DNA from: Paenibacillus sp. OK003
GTDB lineage: Bacteria > Bacillota > Bacilli > Paenibacillales > Paenibacillaceae
Direction of reading: 5' to 3'
Length of the DNA: 64,000 nt
Assembly: GCF_900109515.1 (NCBI RefSeq)
Contig: NZ_FOBD01000020.1
Span: 1 to 64,000 of the forward strand
A program made the translations under genes and the position numbers. Below are positions 36,417 to 47,216 of this stretch, in pieces (positions within the stretch are counted from its first letter, which is position 1; every line of letters begins with the position of its first letter). The notes below the pieces were generated by a model. That model made no database searches, was not told the origin of the DNA, and saw only the letters and a program-made list of their open reading frames with translations.

Positions 36417-36464
36417 GAAGCGGATGTCTCCCTTCCCTGGGGGCTCACTTGCTCACGTTCAGAC

Positions 36465-37268
36465 TCAGGCTCGGAACCCTTTTTTTCCAATCATCGTAAG
36501 AATCAGCATCATGATAAGCAAAAGTACAATCGTTGCTCCTGGTGCAAGGTTCCAGATCCCGGCCACAACCAGTCCAATGACCACAGCAATTTCGCCAATG
36601 ACCACAGACAATATAATCGCCGATTTGAAACTTCGGGCCATCAGCAAGCTTACGGCTACCGGAATGGTCAGCAGTGCTGATACCAGCAGTGCCCCCACGA
36701 TTTTGATCGCCGTACTAATGACAAGGGCTGTCATCACGGTAATCAGCATGTTAAGCAGTTTCACAGGCAATCCGGTAACCGCTGCGGCATCCTCTTCAAA
36801 GCTGAGCAGGAAAAACTCCTTATGTAACAGCGCCACAACGATAACCACGATCAGCGTAACCACACCAACCAGCTTCAAATCTGTGGAGTCCAGTGTATAA
36901 ATACTCCCGAACAGGTAACTCATTACATCTGTATTATATCCTTTGCCCAGCGTGAAGAACAACGAAGCCAGCGCTACTCCACCAGACATGATGATTGCGA
37001 TCGATAACTCGGCGTAACTCTTATACGCCTTACGCAGTTTCTCGATTGCAAATGATGCGAGCACGGCAAAAATAAGTCCCACCGCAATCGGATACACTTC
37101 AATCAGAAATCCGAGTGCAACCCCGGCAATAGTCACATGAGACAGGGTATCCCCGATCATGGATAAACGGCGCAGCACCAGAAACAATCCGATCAACGGT
37201 GCGGTGATGCCGATTAGCAGTCCGCCCGCCAGCGCCCGCTGAAAAAAATCACTCATTAAAATTTCCAA
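36465..37268 (-). CDS. znuB: Zinc ABC transporter permease
   Basis: This is the membrane subunit of the zinc importer. It has eight to nine hydrophobic segments over 267 residues and the family motif LRRLSMIGDTLSHVTIAGVALGF near the N-terminus. The start is uncertain: GTG at 37277 lies two bases from AAGGAG, TTG at 37268 lies eleven bases away, and ATG at 37256 is far from any site. It is the third gene of znuA-znuC-znuB. Confidence 0.9.
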   Translation of the reverse strand: MEILMSDFFQRALAGGLLIGITAPLIGLFLVLRRLSMIGDTLSHVTIAGVALGFLIEVYPIAVGLIFAVLASFAIEKLRKAYKSYAELSIAIIMSGGVALASLFFTLGKGYNTDVMSYLFGSIYTLDSTDLKLVGVVTLIVVIVVALLHKEFFLLSFEEDAAAVTGLPVKLLNMLITVMTALVISTAIKIVGALLVSALLTIPVAVSLLMARSFKSAIILSVVIGEIAVVIGLVVAGIWNLAPGATIVLLLIMMLILTMIGKKGFRA

Positions 37269-37318
37269 AACACACACGACTCCTTCGGCCTTGCTCTAAT
37301 CTGGTTGCGCACTCGCGT

Positions 37319-38077
37319 CTAACGTACCTGGGTGGTGGTATGCTGCAAATTAGTCTCGGCACAATCTTCCACCTCATGGGAATGACGTACATGGAAATGT
37401 ATCTTTCCGTTCGTCACCGCTGCTTTGGAACCGAGATAACTCTCCATCCGGTCCATATCATGTGATACCATCAGGAATGTCATCCGGTGGTGTTCATGCA
37501 TATGGGTAATGAGTTCAAAAAAGCTGGCCTGGGATTCGGCATCGATACCCACCGTCGGTTCATCCAGAATCAGCAGATCAGGGTGATTAATAAGCGCCCG
37601 TGCCAAAAACACACGCTGTTGCTGTCCGCCGGACAGTTGTCCGATCCGTTTGTTCGCCAAATCCTCAATCCGCATCACTTGCATAGCATCTGTGCACTGC
37701 TGCTGACATTTACGAGACATTCTGCGGAACATATTCTTGTTGTTGTACAAGCCGGACATCACAACTTCCCGCACCGTCGCAGGGAACAATGGGTTAAACG
37801 CATTTTTTTGCGGAACATAACCAATCCGTTCCCAATCCTTAAATCGGCGGATCGACTGTCCGAATAGCTTGATATCTCCCTCGGCTGGAGGCAAAAGTCC
37901 CACCAACATCCGCAACAATGTCGTTTTGCCCGCCCCGTTTGAACCGATAATCCCGACAAAATCCCTTTCCTGGACCATAAAATCAAGATTTTCGATCACT
38001 CGCTGGTCGCCGTAGGAAAATGATAATTTATCGATCTCTATAATTGGATCATGACATAATGGCATGATTTGCTGCAT
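37319..38077 (-). CDS. znuC: Zinc ABC transporter ATP-binding protein
   Basis: The 252-residue ATPase has Walker A GSNGAGKTT, the signature LSGGQQQRVFLARAL, and Walker B LLILDEPTVGIDAE with the H-loop MVSHDMDRM. I chose ATG at 38077 with AAGGGCGG before it. It drives the ZnuB permease. The C-terminal HFHVRHSHEVEDC is His-rich, which is not needed for ATPase function and may sense or chelate metal. Confidence 0.93.
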   Translation of the reverse strand: MQQIMPLCHDPIIEIDKLSFSYGDQRVIENLDFMVQERDFVGIIGSNGAGKTTLLRMLVGLLPPAEGDIKLFGQSIRRFKDWERIGYVPQKNAFNPLFPATVREVVMSGLYNNKNMFRRMSRKCQQQCTDAMQVMRIEDLANKRIGQLSGGQQQRVFLARALINHPDLLILDEPTVGIDAESQASFFELITHMHEHHRMTFLMVSHDMDRMESYLGSKAAVTNGKIHFHVRHSHEVEDCAETNLQHTTTQVR

Positions 38078-38132
38078 GGCAAAGCCGCCCTTCATTATAT
38101 ATAAGGATTACACACGAATCCTTCAGTCTATC

Positions 38133-39122
38133 TTATTTTAATGCGATCAGCAGATTTTGCAAATTTTTCTCCATCAGGGTGAAATAATCATCCCCGTTGG
38201 TAGCCTGTTCTTTGGTTAAGCCTTCTACCGGATTCAGGACCATGGTCTCTACACCCGCTTCGTTGGCGAGGGTTTTCGCCAGTTTATCTGATACCAGCTC
38301 TTCGAAGAAAATGTATTTAATCCCCTCATCCTTCACCAACTTGGCCAACTTCACCATATCTTGACCTGTGGGTTCGGAATCTGGAGAAAGTCCCATAATG
38401 GCATGCTGGGTCAATCCATAATCACGTGCAAGATACCCAAAGGCTTGGTGTGATACGACAATTTCCTTATTGGGTACGTTGGACAATTCATCCGTAAAGT
38501 GCTGATCCAACGTTTCCAGCTTGGTCCGCAGCTCTTCATAGCGTTGTTCATATCCTTCTTTATGTGCAGGGTCTACTTCAACCAGGCTGTTTTTAATATT
38601 CTCAGCCATTACCATTGCCGATTTTGGACTTACCCACGTATGAGGGTCCACATGATGGTTCGCAATGTCCTCTGCGTTAGCTTCATCTGCATGTTCGTCG
38701 CTATGTTCATCCACCTGTTCTTCACCATGACCGTGTCCATCATCACCTTCAGCAGTCAATAGAGTAACCCCTTCACTTACTGCAACTGACTTCACCTTGG
38801 TATCGCTATTCAGTGACTTTAGGAAGTTGGGGACCCATCCTTCCAGTCCTGCACCATTGTATAGAAACAACTGGGCTTTGGATGTATTCACAATATCTTG
38901 ACTCTTCGGCGTCCAGTCATGTGGTTCAACACCTGTTGGCAGCAAATTAATGACATTTGCATCTTCTCCGCCAATTGTCGCCGTAAACGCATAGACAGGA
39001 TAGAAGCTGGTGATCACATTCACTTTGCCTTCCACCAGCTTGGCATTCTCCGAATTATTCTGACCGCATGCCGATAATATGAGCAAACTAAGAACAAGCA
39101 GACTGCTGAGCAACCATTTCAT
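38133..39122 (-). CDS. znuA: Zinc-binding lipoprotein ZnuA/AdcA
   Basis: This substrate-binding protein captures Zn(II) for import. The 329-residue protein begins with a lipoprotein signal (LLSSLLVLSLLILSACGQ, lipobox LSAC). A His/Asp/Glu-rich loop at about 132-160 (DDGHGHGEEQVDEHSDEHADE) is typical for zinc-specific cluster A-I proteins. Metal-site residues appear in VEPHDWTP, HHVDPHTWVSP and VSHQAFGYLA. ATG at 39122 follows AGAAGG; a longer frame adds 23 non-signal residues. It is first in its operon. Confidence 0.94.
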   Translation of the reverse strand: MKWLLSSLLVLSLLILSACGQNNSENAKLVEGKVNVITSFYPVYAFTATIGGEDANVINLLPTGVEPHDWTPKSQDIVNTSKAQLFLYNGAGLEGWVPNFLKSLNSDTKVKSVAVSEGVTLLTAEGDDGHGHGEEQVDEHSDEHADEANAEDIANHHVDPHTWVSPKSAMVMAENIKNSLVEVDPAHKEGYEQRYEELRTKLETLDQHFTDELSNVPNKEIVVSHQAFGYLARDYGLTQHAIMGLSPDSEPTGQDMVKLAKLVKDEGIKYIFFEELVSDKLAKTLANEAGVETMVLNPVEGLTKEQATNGDDYFTLMEKNLQNLLIALK

Positions 39123-39215
39123 ATGCCTTCTTCTACCTGTCGCTAGAGTCCGGTTTACCTGGTCTGGATTTCTTCCATTATAAAGTTTCACTAGTATTCA
39201 CTCCGCATCTCTTAA

Positions 39216-39264
39216 TCGTAAACATTACTGAAAGAATTATAGGTAACCTGCACGAACTTGTCAA
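39216..39264 (-). promoter_or_regulatory. znuACB promoter with Zur-like operator
   Basis: On the minus strand TTGACA (39259-39264) and TATAAT (39236-39241) are exactly 17 bases apart, a full-consensus sigma-A promoter. TCGTAAACATTAC, just downstream (39216-39230), matches the Zur box TCGTAATNATTACGA at about 11 to 12 positions and would overlap the start of transcription. With zur itself at 42.6 kb, repression by zinc-loaded Zur is a strong inference. The 312-base gap between znuA and metS otherwise holds only the metS terminator. Confidence 0.8.
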
Positions 39265-39362
39265 GCCGCTCTGTCCTATTCATTCTTTCCTTGAGCACGG
39301 AGTTCATAACAGTATATGCTTGTTTTCTTTGCCTCAGATCCGATTTCATTCCAAAATAAAAA

Positions 39363-39386
39363 GTGACCCGATTCTCATCGAGCCAC
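39363..39386 (-). terminator. metS terminator
   Basis: GTGGCTCGAT and ATCGGGTCAC form a 10-bp stem with two wobble pairs, followed on the minus strand by TTTTTATTTT. Confidence 0.8.
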
Positions 39387-39434
39387 CTCATATTACAGCT
39401 ATATCAATATTTCCCTGGTTACAGGGTCAAAGTC

Positions 39435-41513
<2,079 letters not shown>

Positions 41514-41529
41514 CTAAAAAAGAACACAA

Positions 41530-41815
41530 AAAACTCCCGTCCCTATATGGGACGAGAGTTGCTCTCACGTGTTACCACCCAAATTCCCCGTGCTTTTCAC
41601 AAACCACAGGCTCTGCCGGTCCTTCGACCGCCCATTAACGCTGGATCACGCCTCAGCCTTACGACAGCCGTTCTAATCAACGTCTGCACGCTCGAAAGAG
41701 GTTCCTCCGGGACCATATTCCATCCTCCTCCCAGACCGGTTCTCAGCTCATCCGGCTCTCTGCACTGGGGGTGTGTCTGTACTTATCCCTTCACTGGAAA
41801 TCATTATACCAAAAA
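41530..41815 (-). promoter_or_regulatory. T-box riboswitch leader of metS, Met specifier
   Basis: Read on the minus strand, the leader ends with the T-box sequence TGGGTGGTAACACGTG (41566-41581), then the terminator arms AACTCTCGTCCC and GGGACGGGAGTT (41549-41560, 41532-41543) and a T-run. The one mismatch in this stem is a G-U pair in the minus-strand RNA. Stem I has AGAGAG (K-turn side), and a candidate specifier ATG (Met) at 41714-41716 inside GGAATATGGTCC. Uncharged tRNA-Met would favour the antiterminator. TATAAT lies upstream near 41805. Confidence 0.88.
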
Positions 41816-41895
41816 TATACTGAAATACTGCCTCCTTTGTCAAGTGGACAGCAGTCTTAAATCAACTCAACCCGGCAAAAACGATTATTGGATCG

Positions 41896-42147
41896 TTAAT
41901 CGGATACCATGACAGACTTTTCAGCCTTCGGTGGCACCAGATCCACTCCGCCTGGATGAAACGGATGGCATTTCGCAATACGTTTTGCCGCAAGCAGCGA
42001 TCCTTTGAACGCACCGTGCACCTCAATCGCCTCCATCGCGTAAGCCGAGCAAGTAGGATAGAAACGACATGTTGGCGGCTTCAATGGAGAGATATAGCTG
42101 CGATACACCCGAATGGGAGCCTGAACCAGTCTGCGAGATAACTTCAT
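41896..42147 (-). CDS. yidD: Membrane protein insertion efficiency factor YidD
   Basis: The 83-residue protein has the family core [31 protein letters not shown] with its conserved Cys residues and [10 protein letters not shown] near the C-terminus. YidD aids insertion of inner membrane proteins. It follows zur by two bases and is likely translated from the same mRNA, though the pairing has no obvious functional link. Confidence 0.93.
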   Translation of the reverse strand: MKLSRRLVQAPIRVYRSYISPLKPPTCRFYPTCSAYAMEAIEVHGAFKGSLLAAKRIAKCHPFHPGGVDLVPPKAEKSVMVSD

Positions 42148-42149
42148 CG

Positions 42150-42614
42150 TCAGTGCTTCCCATGAGTGTGCTGATGTCCGGATGACACTTTGGCTGGCAC
42201 ATGTTCGGCACAGTCCTTACAGTACCCGAAAACTTCAAATTTATGATCGACAACCTGGAATTGCTCAGGCGCATCTGCAAGCTGCATTGGGCAAAAAACG
42301 ATTGGATATGTTTTCTGGCATTTCAGACAAATCATATGATGGTGATGGTGATCCTCGCTGCAATGTGCTCTGAACTTCACCCCATCTTCAAAGATGACCT
42401 GCTCCAGCACACCCAATTCTTGCATGACACGTAAATTCCGATACACCGTGTCAAAACTCAGTCCGCTGTAAGTCTTACCCATATATTCATAGACGTCCTT
42501 GGGTGTCAAATACCCAGGGGATTCAGCAAATAACCGAGCCAGTGTCTTCCGCTGATCTGTAATGCGGAGCCCCTGCGAGGACATGGTAGTAATAATCTGT
42601 TCTGTCGACAGCAT
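42150..42614 (-). CDS. zur: Zinc uptake regulator Zur (Fur family)
   Basis: Zur represses zinc uptake genes when Zn(II) is bound. The 154-residue protein has a winged helix with [20 protein letters not shown], a His-rich metal segment [14 protein letters not shown], and a structural CxxC pair (CLKC and CKDC). It resembles B. subtilis Zur (HHHHHFICL, CPMDKL, GHKFEIYG) more than PerR or Fur. The znu operon is 3 kb away with a matching operator. The C-terminal tail has further His residues (GHQHTHGKH). Confidence 0.9.
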   Translation of the reverse strand: MLSTEQIITTMSSQGLRITDQRKTLARLFAESPGYLTPKDVYEYMGKTYSGLSFDTVYRNLRVMQELGVLEQVIFEDGVKFRAHCSEDHHHHHMICLKCQKTYPIVFCPMQLADAPEQFQVVDHKFEVFGYCKDCAEHVPAKVSSGHQHTHGKH

Positions 42615-42858
42615 GATCTAAAGCACCTCCTGTCATCCAGCATTCTGCATAAATCCAAAGAGCGAATTCATTTCAGCAATACTTAGTTCGAAATGGTTTT
42701 ATTCGTCTAGGTATTGTACCCGTTAGCCTGTGGAATCAAATTATGCAAATGCTGATACTTATCCTTGATTTATATACTTCTAATAATGCCTTAAATGAAG
42801 TTCATAGTCAACGAAAGCGCTTGGATACCCGCTAATTACAAACTGAACTAAAAAAGAA

Positions 42859-42890
42859 CTGCCCCGGTCAATTGCATGACTTGGGGACAG
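42859..42890 (-). terminator. Terminator of the PKD protein gene; note on gap 42615-43005
   Basis: CTGTCCCCAAGTCA and TTGACCGGGGCAG form a stem with a T-run (TTCTTTTTT) on the minus strand. The rest of the 391-base gap holds the presumed zur promoter, in which I see no clear sigma-A match, and a GAAAGCGCTT stretch at 42812-42822 discussed under rejected items. No gene is visible there. Confidence 0.7.
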
Positions 42891-43005
42891 CTCCATCTTC
42901 TGACGGTTCAGATGTTTAATCCTTCGGGCGACTTTTGGGGTGACAGGATATATTGCATATTAGCTTTCACTCCAAACCGTCCGTTTCTGGTGACAGGAGA
43001 AGTAA

Positions 43006-45264
43006 TTACTTCTCTGCCGGAAGCGGTGTGAACAGCAGGTTAACAGGAAGATTGCTTCCTGGTGCAGCCGAGAACACAATCGTTACAGCTTCGCCGTACG
43101 AACCTGTGCGATAGAGTACACTTTGTTCATTTGGTGCACTTAAGGATTTGCTGCCATTCGAAATCTGCACAACCTTACCATTAACGAGTGCCACACCCGA
43201 GTATCTACCACCACGAGGGTTGAATGAGATCAGCGTGCGCGGAGCCACATTGTTCAGGGTAATTTTGTAAAGTACGCCGAAGTTGCCCGCGTTAGAAGCT
43301 TCCGTATAGGCCATAGGGTCTGTGCCGACCAGATTCGGGTCACTTGCATTATCCCCAAGCGGCAAACGAGCGGGCTTCGAACCTACTTCTTGGTCATATG
43401 TAATGACACGGGTTGCATTCGGATACGTACCACGGTTGTGTACACCATCACGATCCAGAACAGGCAGTGTGGACCATACAGCCATCGGATCTTTATTTTC
43501 TTCGATCATGATAATGTTGTAATCCAGCCTGTAGTCGCTGAAAACATCAGAATACAGAGAAATTACTTGCCCTTGCTTCATAGGAAGAGCATTGAGTTCA
43601 GTAAGAATCAATTTGCTCTCTCCTGGCTGCAACACAACATTCAATTTTCCAGTGCCATCTTGCATGGACTGGAACCAACGCTCAATCGATAACCTTCCGG
43701 CTACGGTTGCGAATGGCGAAGGACCCGCAAAGCCCATATTTTGCTGCTCTAATGTTGCTGCGTACATATTATTATTCGTAGCAACAACGTACATTTTCAC
43801 GTTTTTGCCTGTGTTATTTACATGGTGAACCATGAAACGGGTCTGACCGATTGAAGACTCTTTGTACACAATCCCTTCCGAATTAACGGTTTCCGGGCTG
43901 TTACTACGAATCAGCACACTTTGCTCATCGTAATAAGTGTACGGAACTTTCTCCATAGCAGGAACTTCACTGCCGTTGAAGCTGAACTTGTCACCTACCG
44001 GTGTAAACAACTGATTAAAATCAGAGATAGTATACAGTGTTTCATTAGTGATATTGACATTCTTGGTATAGCTGTTACTAGCACCATGTTTGTCCGTAAC
44101 GGTGATCGTTACTGTTTTTGGTCCCGGAACAAAGAATGCCAGAGCATTGTTTTCCCATTCAGTTTTCACAATAGCATTTTCGTCATCGGTGCTTTGATCA
44201 ATGTACGTGATCTTTTCACCCATTTTGTATTCTTCCTTGTCTGTCGTAAACATCGCTACAGGGGGAAGATTCGGTTTCTGAACTTGAATCGTAACAGAGT
44301 ACGGATCACTCCATTGTCCGCTCGAATCCTGGACAGCATACGTTACCGTATATGTACCTGGTTGGTCAAACGAATCCTGACGGCCAGTCCAGCGCTCGTC
44401 GACGATGTCCAATCCCTTGGGAGAGCTGGATTTAGTGTTGTATGTCACCGTGTCTCCTACAAAAATCTCTTTTGGTACCGTGAAGCTGGCTGCCGGTTTG
44501 GTATTCAGGTTCAGTACAACAGTCTTCGCAGACTGATTAACTTTATAAGTAATGTTAAGTGCCTGAGTAATCGACGTCAGTGGCACCATGAACGTATTTT
44601 TTTGTTGATAGGCAGGGCCCTTCATCGTTCTGGATTCACCGTTCACTGTATAAACGCTACTATTCGTTTTGAAGCGAAGCTCATCTTCGCCACTAATAAT
44701 AATGGTTTCTTTGGTTGTATTGTCATATTTCACTTCATAACCAACCCGATCAACCAGTGCGCGGATCGCTACATAAGATACTCCATTTTTAACAGCCATC
44801 GGCTGTCCGGCAAGATATGTTTTGCCGTCTTGTACCATTTTGTTGCTGTTCATATAAAGTGTCAGATCTCCGCCTTTACTTCCGGCTACAGATTGACCGC
44901 TTGTAGATGGTTGCTTAACCTCAACTGGAGCTGTTGGGACTGTTGTTTCCTCTCCCGCATCCTCTTCATCAACAGGGTCTGTAACAGAATCAACCGGAGT
45001 AACGTCTGTACCTGTAGGTTCATTGGTCACCGGGTTTGTTCCTTCGACTGCATTATTATCAGACTGTTTTGAATCTGACCCGGACTTTACATCCGATTCC
45101 GCGATCGTTTGTTCTTTCTTCACAACCTCCACGGATTTAACATTGGCTGTATTTGTTTTTGTTGTATCACTTTGATCGGCTGCTAGTGCATTCGCTGGAA
45201 TCGCTGCAAACGCTTGGAATACAGCTAAAGCGGTAAGTATGGATAATTTCTTCTTCAAATTCAT
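43006..45264 (-). CDS. Large secreted protein with copper-amine-oxidase-like N-domain and PKD domains
   Basis: The 752-residue protein has a signal peptide (SILTALAVFQAFAAIPANALA), a Thr/Glu/Asp/Val-rich stalk (28-130), then the copper-amine-oxidase-like domain (about 133-255: KNGVSYVAIRALVDRVGYEVKY, TFMVPLTSITQAL). Two PKD-like repeats follow (262-330 and 332-405), and the remaining 340 residues are an unrecognised beta-rich domain. It is probably displayed at the cell surface. No catalytic motif is seen, and it has its own terminator. Confidence 0.85.
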   Translation of the reverse strand: MNLKKKLSILTALAVFQAFAAIPANALAADQSDTTKTNTANVKSVEVVKKEQTIAESDVKSGSDSKQSDNNAVEGTNPVTNEPTGTDVTPVDSVTDPVDEEDAGEETTVPTAPVEVKQPSTSGQSVAGSKGGDLTLYMNSNKMVQDGKTYLAGQPMAVKNGVSYVAIRALVDRVGYEVKYDNTTKETIIISGEDELRFKTNSSVYTVNGESRTMKGPAYQQKNTFMVPLTSITQALNITYKVNQSAKTVVLNLNTKPAASFTVPKEIFVGDTVTYNTKSSSPKGLDIVDERWTGRQDSFDQPGTYTVTYAVQDSSGQWSDPYSVTIQVQKPNLPPVAMFTTDKEEYKMGEKITYIDQSTDDENAIVKTEWENNALAFFVPGPKTVTITVTDKHGASNSYTKNVNITNETLYTISDFNQLFTPVGDKFSFNGSEVPAMEKVPYTYYDEQSVLIRSNSPETVNSEGIVYKESSIGQTRFMVHHVNNTGKNVKMYVVATNNNMYAATLEQQNMGFAGPSPFATVAGRLSIERWFQSMQDGTGKLNVVLQPGESKLILTELNALPMKQGQVISLYSDVFSDYRLDYNIIMIEENKDPMAVWSTLPVLDRDGVHNRGTYPNATRVITYDQEVGSKPARLPLGDNASDPNLVGTDPMAYTEASNAGNFGVLYKITLNNVAPRTLISFNPRGGRYSGVALVNGKVVQISNGSKSLSAPNEQSVLYRTGSYGEAVTIVFSAAPGSNLPVNLLFTPLPAEK

Positions 45265-45476
45265 TCTTTGTCTTTGGCTCCTTCTGCTCCCATTTTATAA
45301 ATATCCCCCTCAAAAAGTCATACTATTAGACGCTTACTACCGGGAAAAGTTGCTAAAAATATTTGATAAGAATTGTAAACATTTAATAGCGCGAAAATAC
45401 TATGAAAATAGTTATCTATTATAATTTCGATTTGCAGTGTAATCGGTATTAAAATCCGACGCATTTCCCAATAAAA

Positions 45477-45525
45477 AAATCCCTCCAGGTCATGGTTGAA
45501 TAAGCACCATGCCACAGAGAGATTT
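45477..45525 (-). terminator. Terminator of the nagZ operon
   Basis: AAATCCCTC pairs with GAGAGATTT and an inner CATGGT/ACCATG stem lies inside. On the minus strand the T-run reaches seven. Confidence 0.8.
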
Positions 45526-45541
45526 AGAGATTTTGAATATG

Positions 45542-47203
45542 CTAACGCAAACTGACAGGCAAGCGTCCTGTTGGCTGCAATTCACCTGTTAAGACGAGAG
45601 ACAATGCGCGAACCACTGCAGGAGTGTTCTCGTACGTACATATATAACTTCCCGGCGTCGGAATCTCCAATAGATCATATGGGTTACGCAGAGCAACTAC
45701 AATCAGGGAATACTTCTCACTAAGTTTTTGAACCAAATGATGTTGCCCTTTCGGAAGATGGCCTGCAGAAGTGTAAGTACATACGATGATTTGATCTGCC
45801 TCCGACACATTCTCCAATATCCGGTCCGCTTCATCATAAGTCGGCTGTGTCGTTATTTTGTGCTCCCGAATTCCGCCTCTCAGCTGCGATAACGCTACAC
45901 CAAGTGAATCCGTATGAGACCATGGTTCATCCACTTCTGTCCGTTGCACAACCTCGGGCCAGATGACATACACATTCTTTTCAGGGTGTAAGGGAAGCAA
46001 ACCATCATTCTGAACTACAGTAATGCTATTGGAGGCAATCTCATCCAACCTGGATTCGATGGAGGCCAGCGACCTTGATAATTCATCCTTCTCTTTTGTT
46101 GAGAAAATGATCTTCTCCTCATAGGATCCATCAGGTACAGTATCATCTTCTTCCATGGAAACAAACGTATGCTTCCACTGACCACAACGCGCTGCCTTCC
46201 ATGAAATAATACGCTCCAATGCCTGGTTAATGGTAGCTTCTTCAATTCGCCCAGTGCGAACGGCATCCACAACGGCTTCCACAGCAGAGATTTGATCTTG
46301 CAGTGTGTGACTGACCAGAATTAGATCAGCACCTGCCTCCACGGCACGAATGGCTGCTTCGGCCACACCATATGGCTTGGATATCGCATGCATTTCCAGA
46401 CAGTCTGTAATAATAATGCCGTCAAAGCCCATTTCTTCGCGTAACAGCCCCGTCAACACTTTACGGGACAATGTAGCTGGAATCGGCTCCGGTTCAATCG
46501 CCGGGAAGATGACGTGAGCAGTCATGATGGCATCCACTCCGGCCTCAATAGCGCGATGGAACGGCAGAAGTTCCACCTGATCCAGCCTGTTACGTTCATG
46601 AGGTACAGTGACCATCCCGAGATGTGAATCCACCGCTGTGTCTCCATGTCCGGGAAAATGTTTGGCAGTCGCAGCAACGCCTCGGGATTGATATCCTTTG
46701 ATGGCTGCTGCACCATGAGCAGCTACACTCTCCGCATTCTCGCCATAGGAGCGCACGCCGATGACCGGGTTCAGGATGTTGTTATTCACATCCAACACCG
46801 GAGCGAGGTTCATATCAATACCGATGCTTTTTAACTCATGACCTAGAATCTGTGCGCATTCAAGGGTATACTCCGGATTACCCGTTGCTCCAAGCGCCAT
46901 GTTTCCAGGAACCTGGGTTACTCCCTCTTTGTCAATCCGGGCCACCATCCCGCCCTCCTGATCCACGGAGATCATCAGAGGTAAATCCCCGGCTTCAGCG
47001 GCAATCGCTTGCAAGTCGGCAGACAGTCGATTGATCTGGTCTACACTTTCCACATTTCGTCTGAAATAAATGACGCCTCCAACATGATACTCACGGATCA
47101 GTCGTTGGATCTGTTCATCCGCATGCTGTCCATGGAATCCACACATAAACATCTGTCCTACCCGCTGTTCCAACGAAAGCTGATCGATCGAATTCATACG
47201 CAT
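45542..47203 (-). CDS. nagZ: Beta-N-acetylhexosaminidase, GH3 NagZ type
   Basis: This enzyme removes GlcNAc from chitooligosaccharides or muropeptides. The 553-residue protein has a GH3 N-terminal barrel with SVDQEGGMVARI, KHFPGHGDTAVDSH (the NagZ-type Asp-His catalytic dyad) and the nucleophile Asp in IITDCLEMHAI, and a C-terminal domain (about 380-553). It has no signal peptide, so it acts in the cytoplasm after uptake. GGGGAGG precedes the ATG. It is the last gene of a transport and regulation operon. Confidence 0.93.
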   Translation of the reverse strand: MRMNSIDQLSLEQRVGQMFMCGFHGQHADEQIQRLIREYHVGGVIYFRRNVESVDQINRLSADLQAIAAEAGDLPLMISVDQEGGMVARIDKEGVTQVPGNMALGATGNPEYTLECAQILGHELKSIGIDMNLAPVLDVNNNILNPVIGVRSYGENAESVAAHGAAAIKGYQSRGVAATAKHFPGHGDTAVDSHLGMVTVPHERNRLDQVELLPFHRAIEAGVDAIMTAHVIFPAIEPEPIPATLSRKVLTGLLREEMGFDGIIITDCLEMHAISKPYGVAEAAIRAVEAGADLILVSHTLQDQISAVEAVVDAVRTGRIEEATINQALERIISWKAARCGQWKHTFVSMEEDDTVPDGSYEEKIIFSTKEKDELSRSLASIESRLDEIASNSITVVQNDGLLPLHPEKNVYVIWPEVVQRTEVDEPWSHTDSLGVALSQLRGGIREHKITTQPTYDEADRILENVSEADQIIVCTYTSAGHLPKGQHHLVQKLSEKYSLIVVALRNPYDLLEIPTPGSYICTYENTPAVVRALSLVLTGELQPTGRLPVSLR

Positions 47204-47216
47204 GCTTTCCTCCCCA

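Noticed and set aside
42812-42822. A cre-like sequence CGAAAGCGCTT
   Set aside because: It matches only the central part of the CcpA site and lies downstream of a gene's terminator, not at a recognisable promoter.
43921-45072. A 383-codon open frame on the plus strand opposite the PKD protein gene
   Set aside because: The minus-strand gene has a signal peptide and known domains; the antisense product is rich in Arg, Ile and Phe without any motif.
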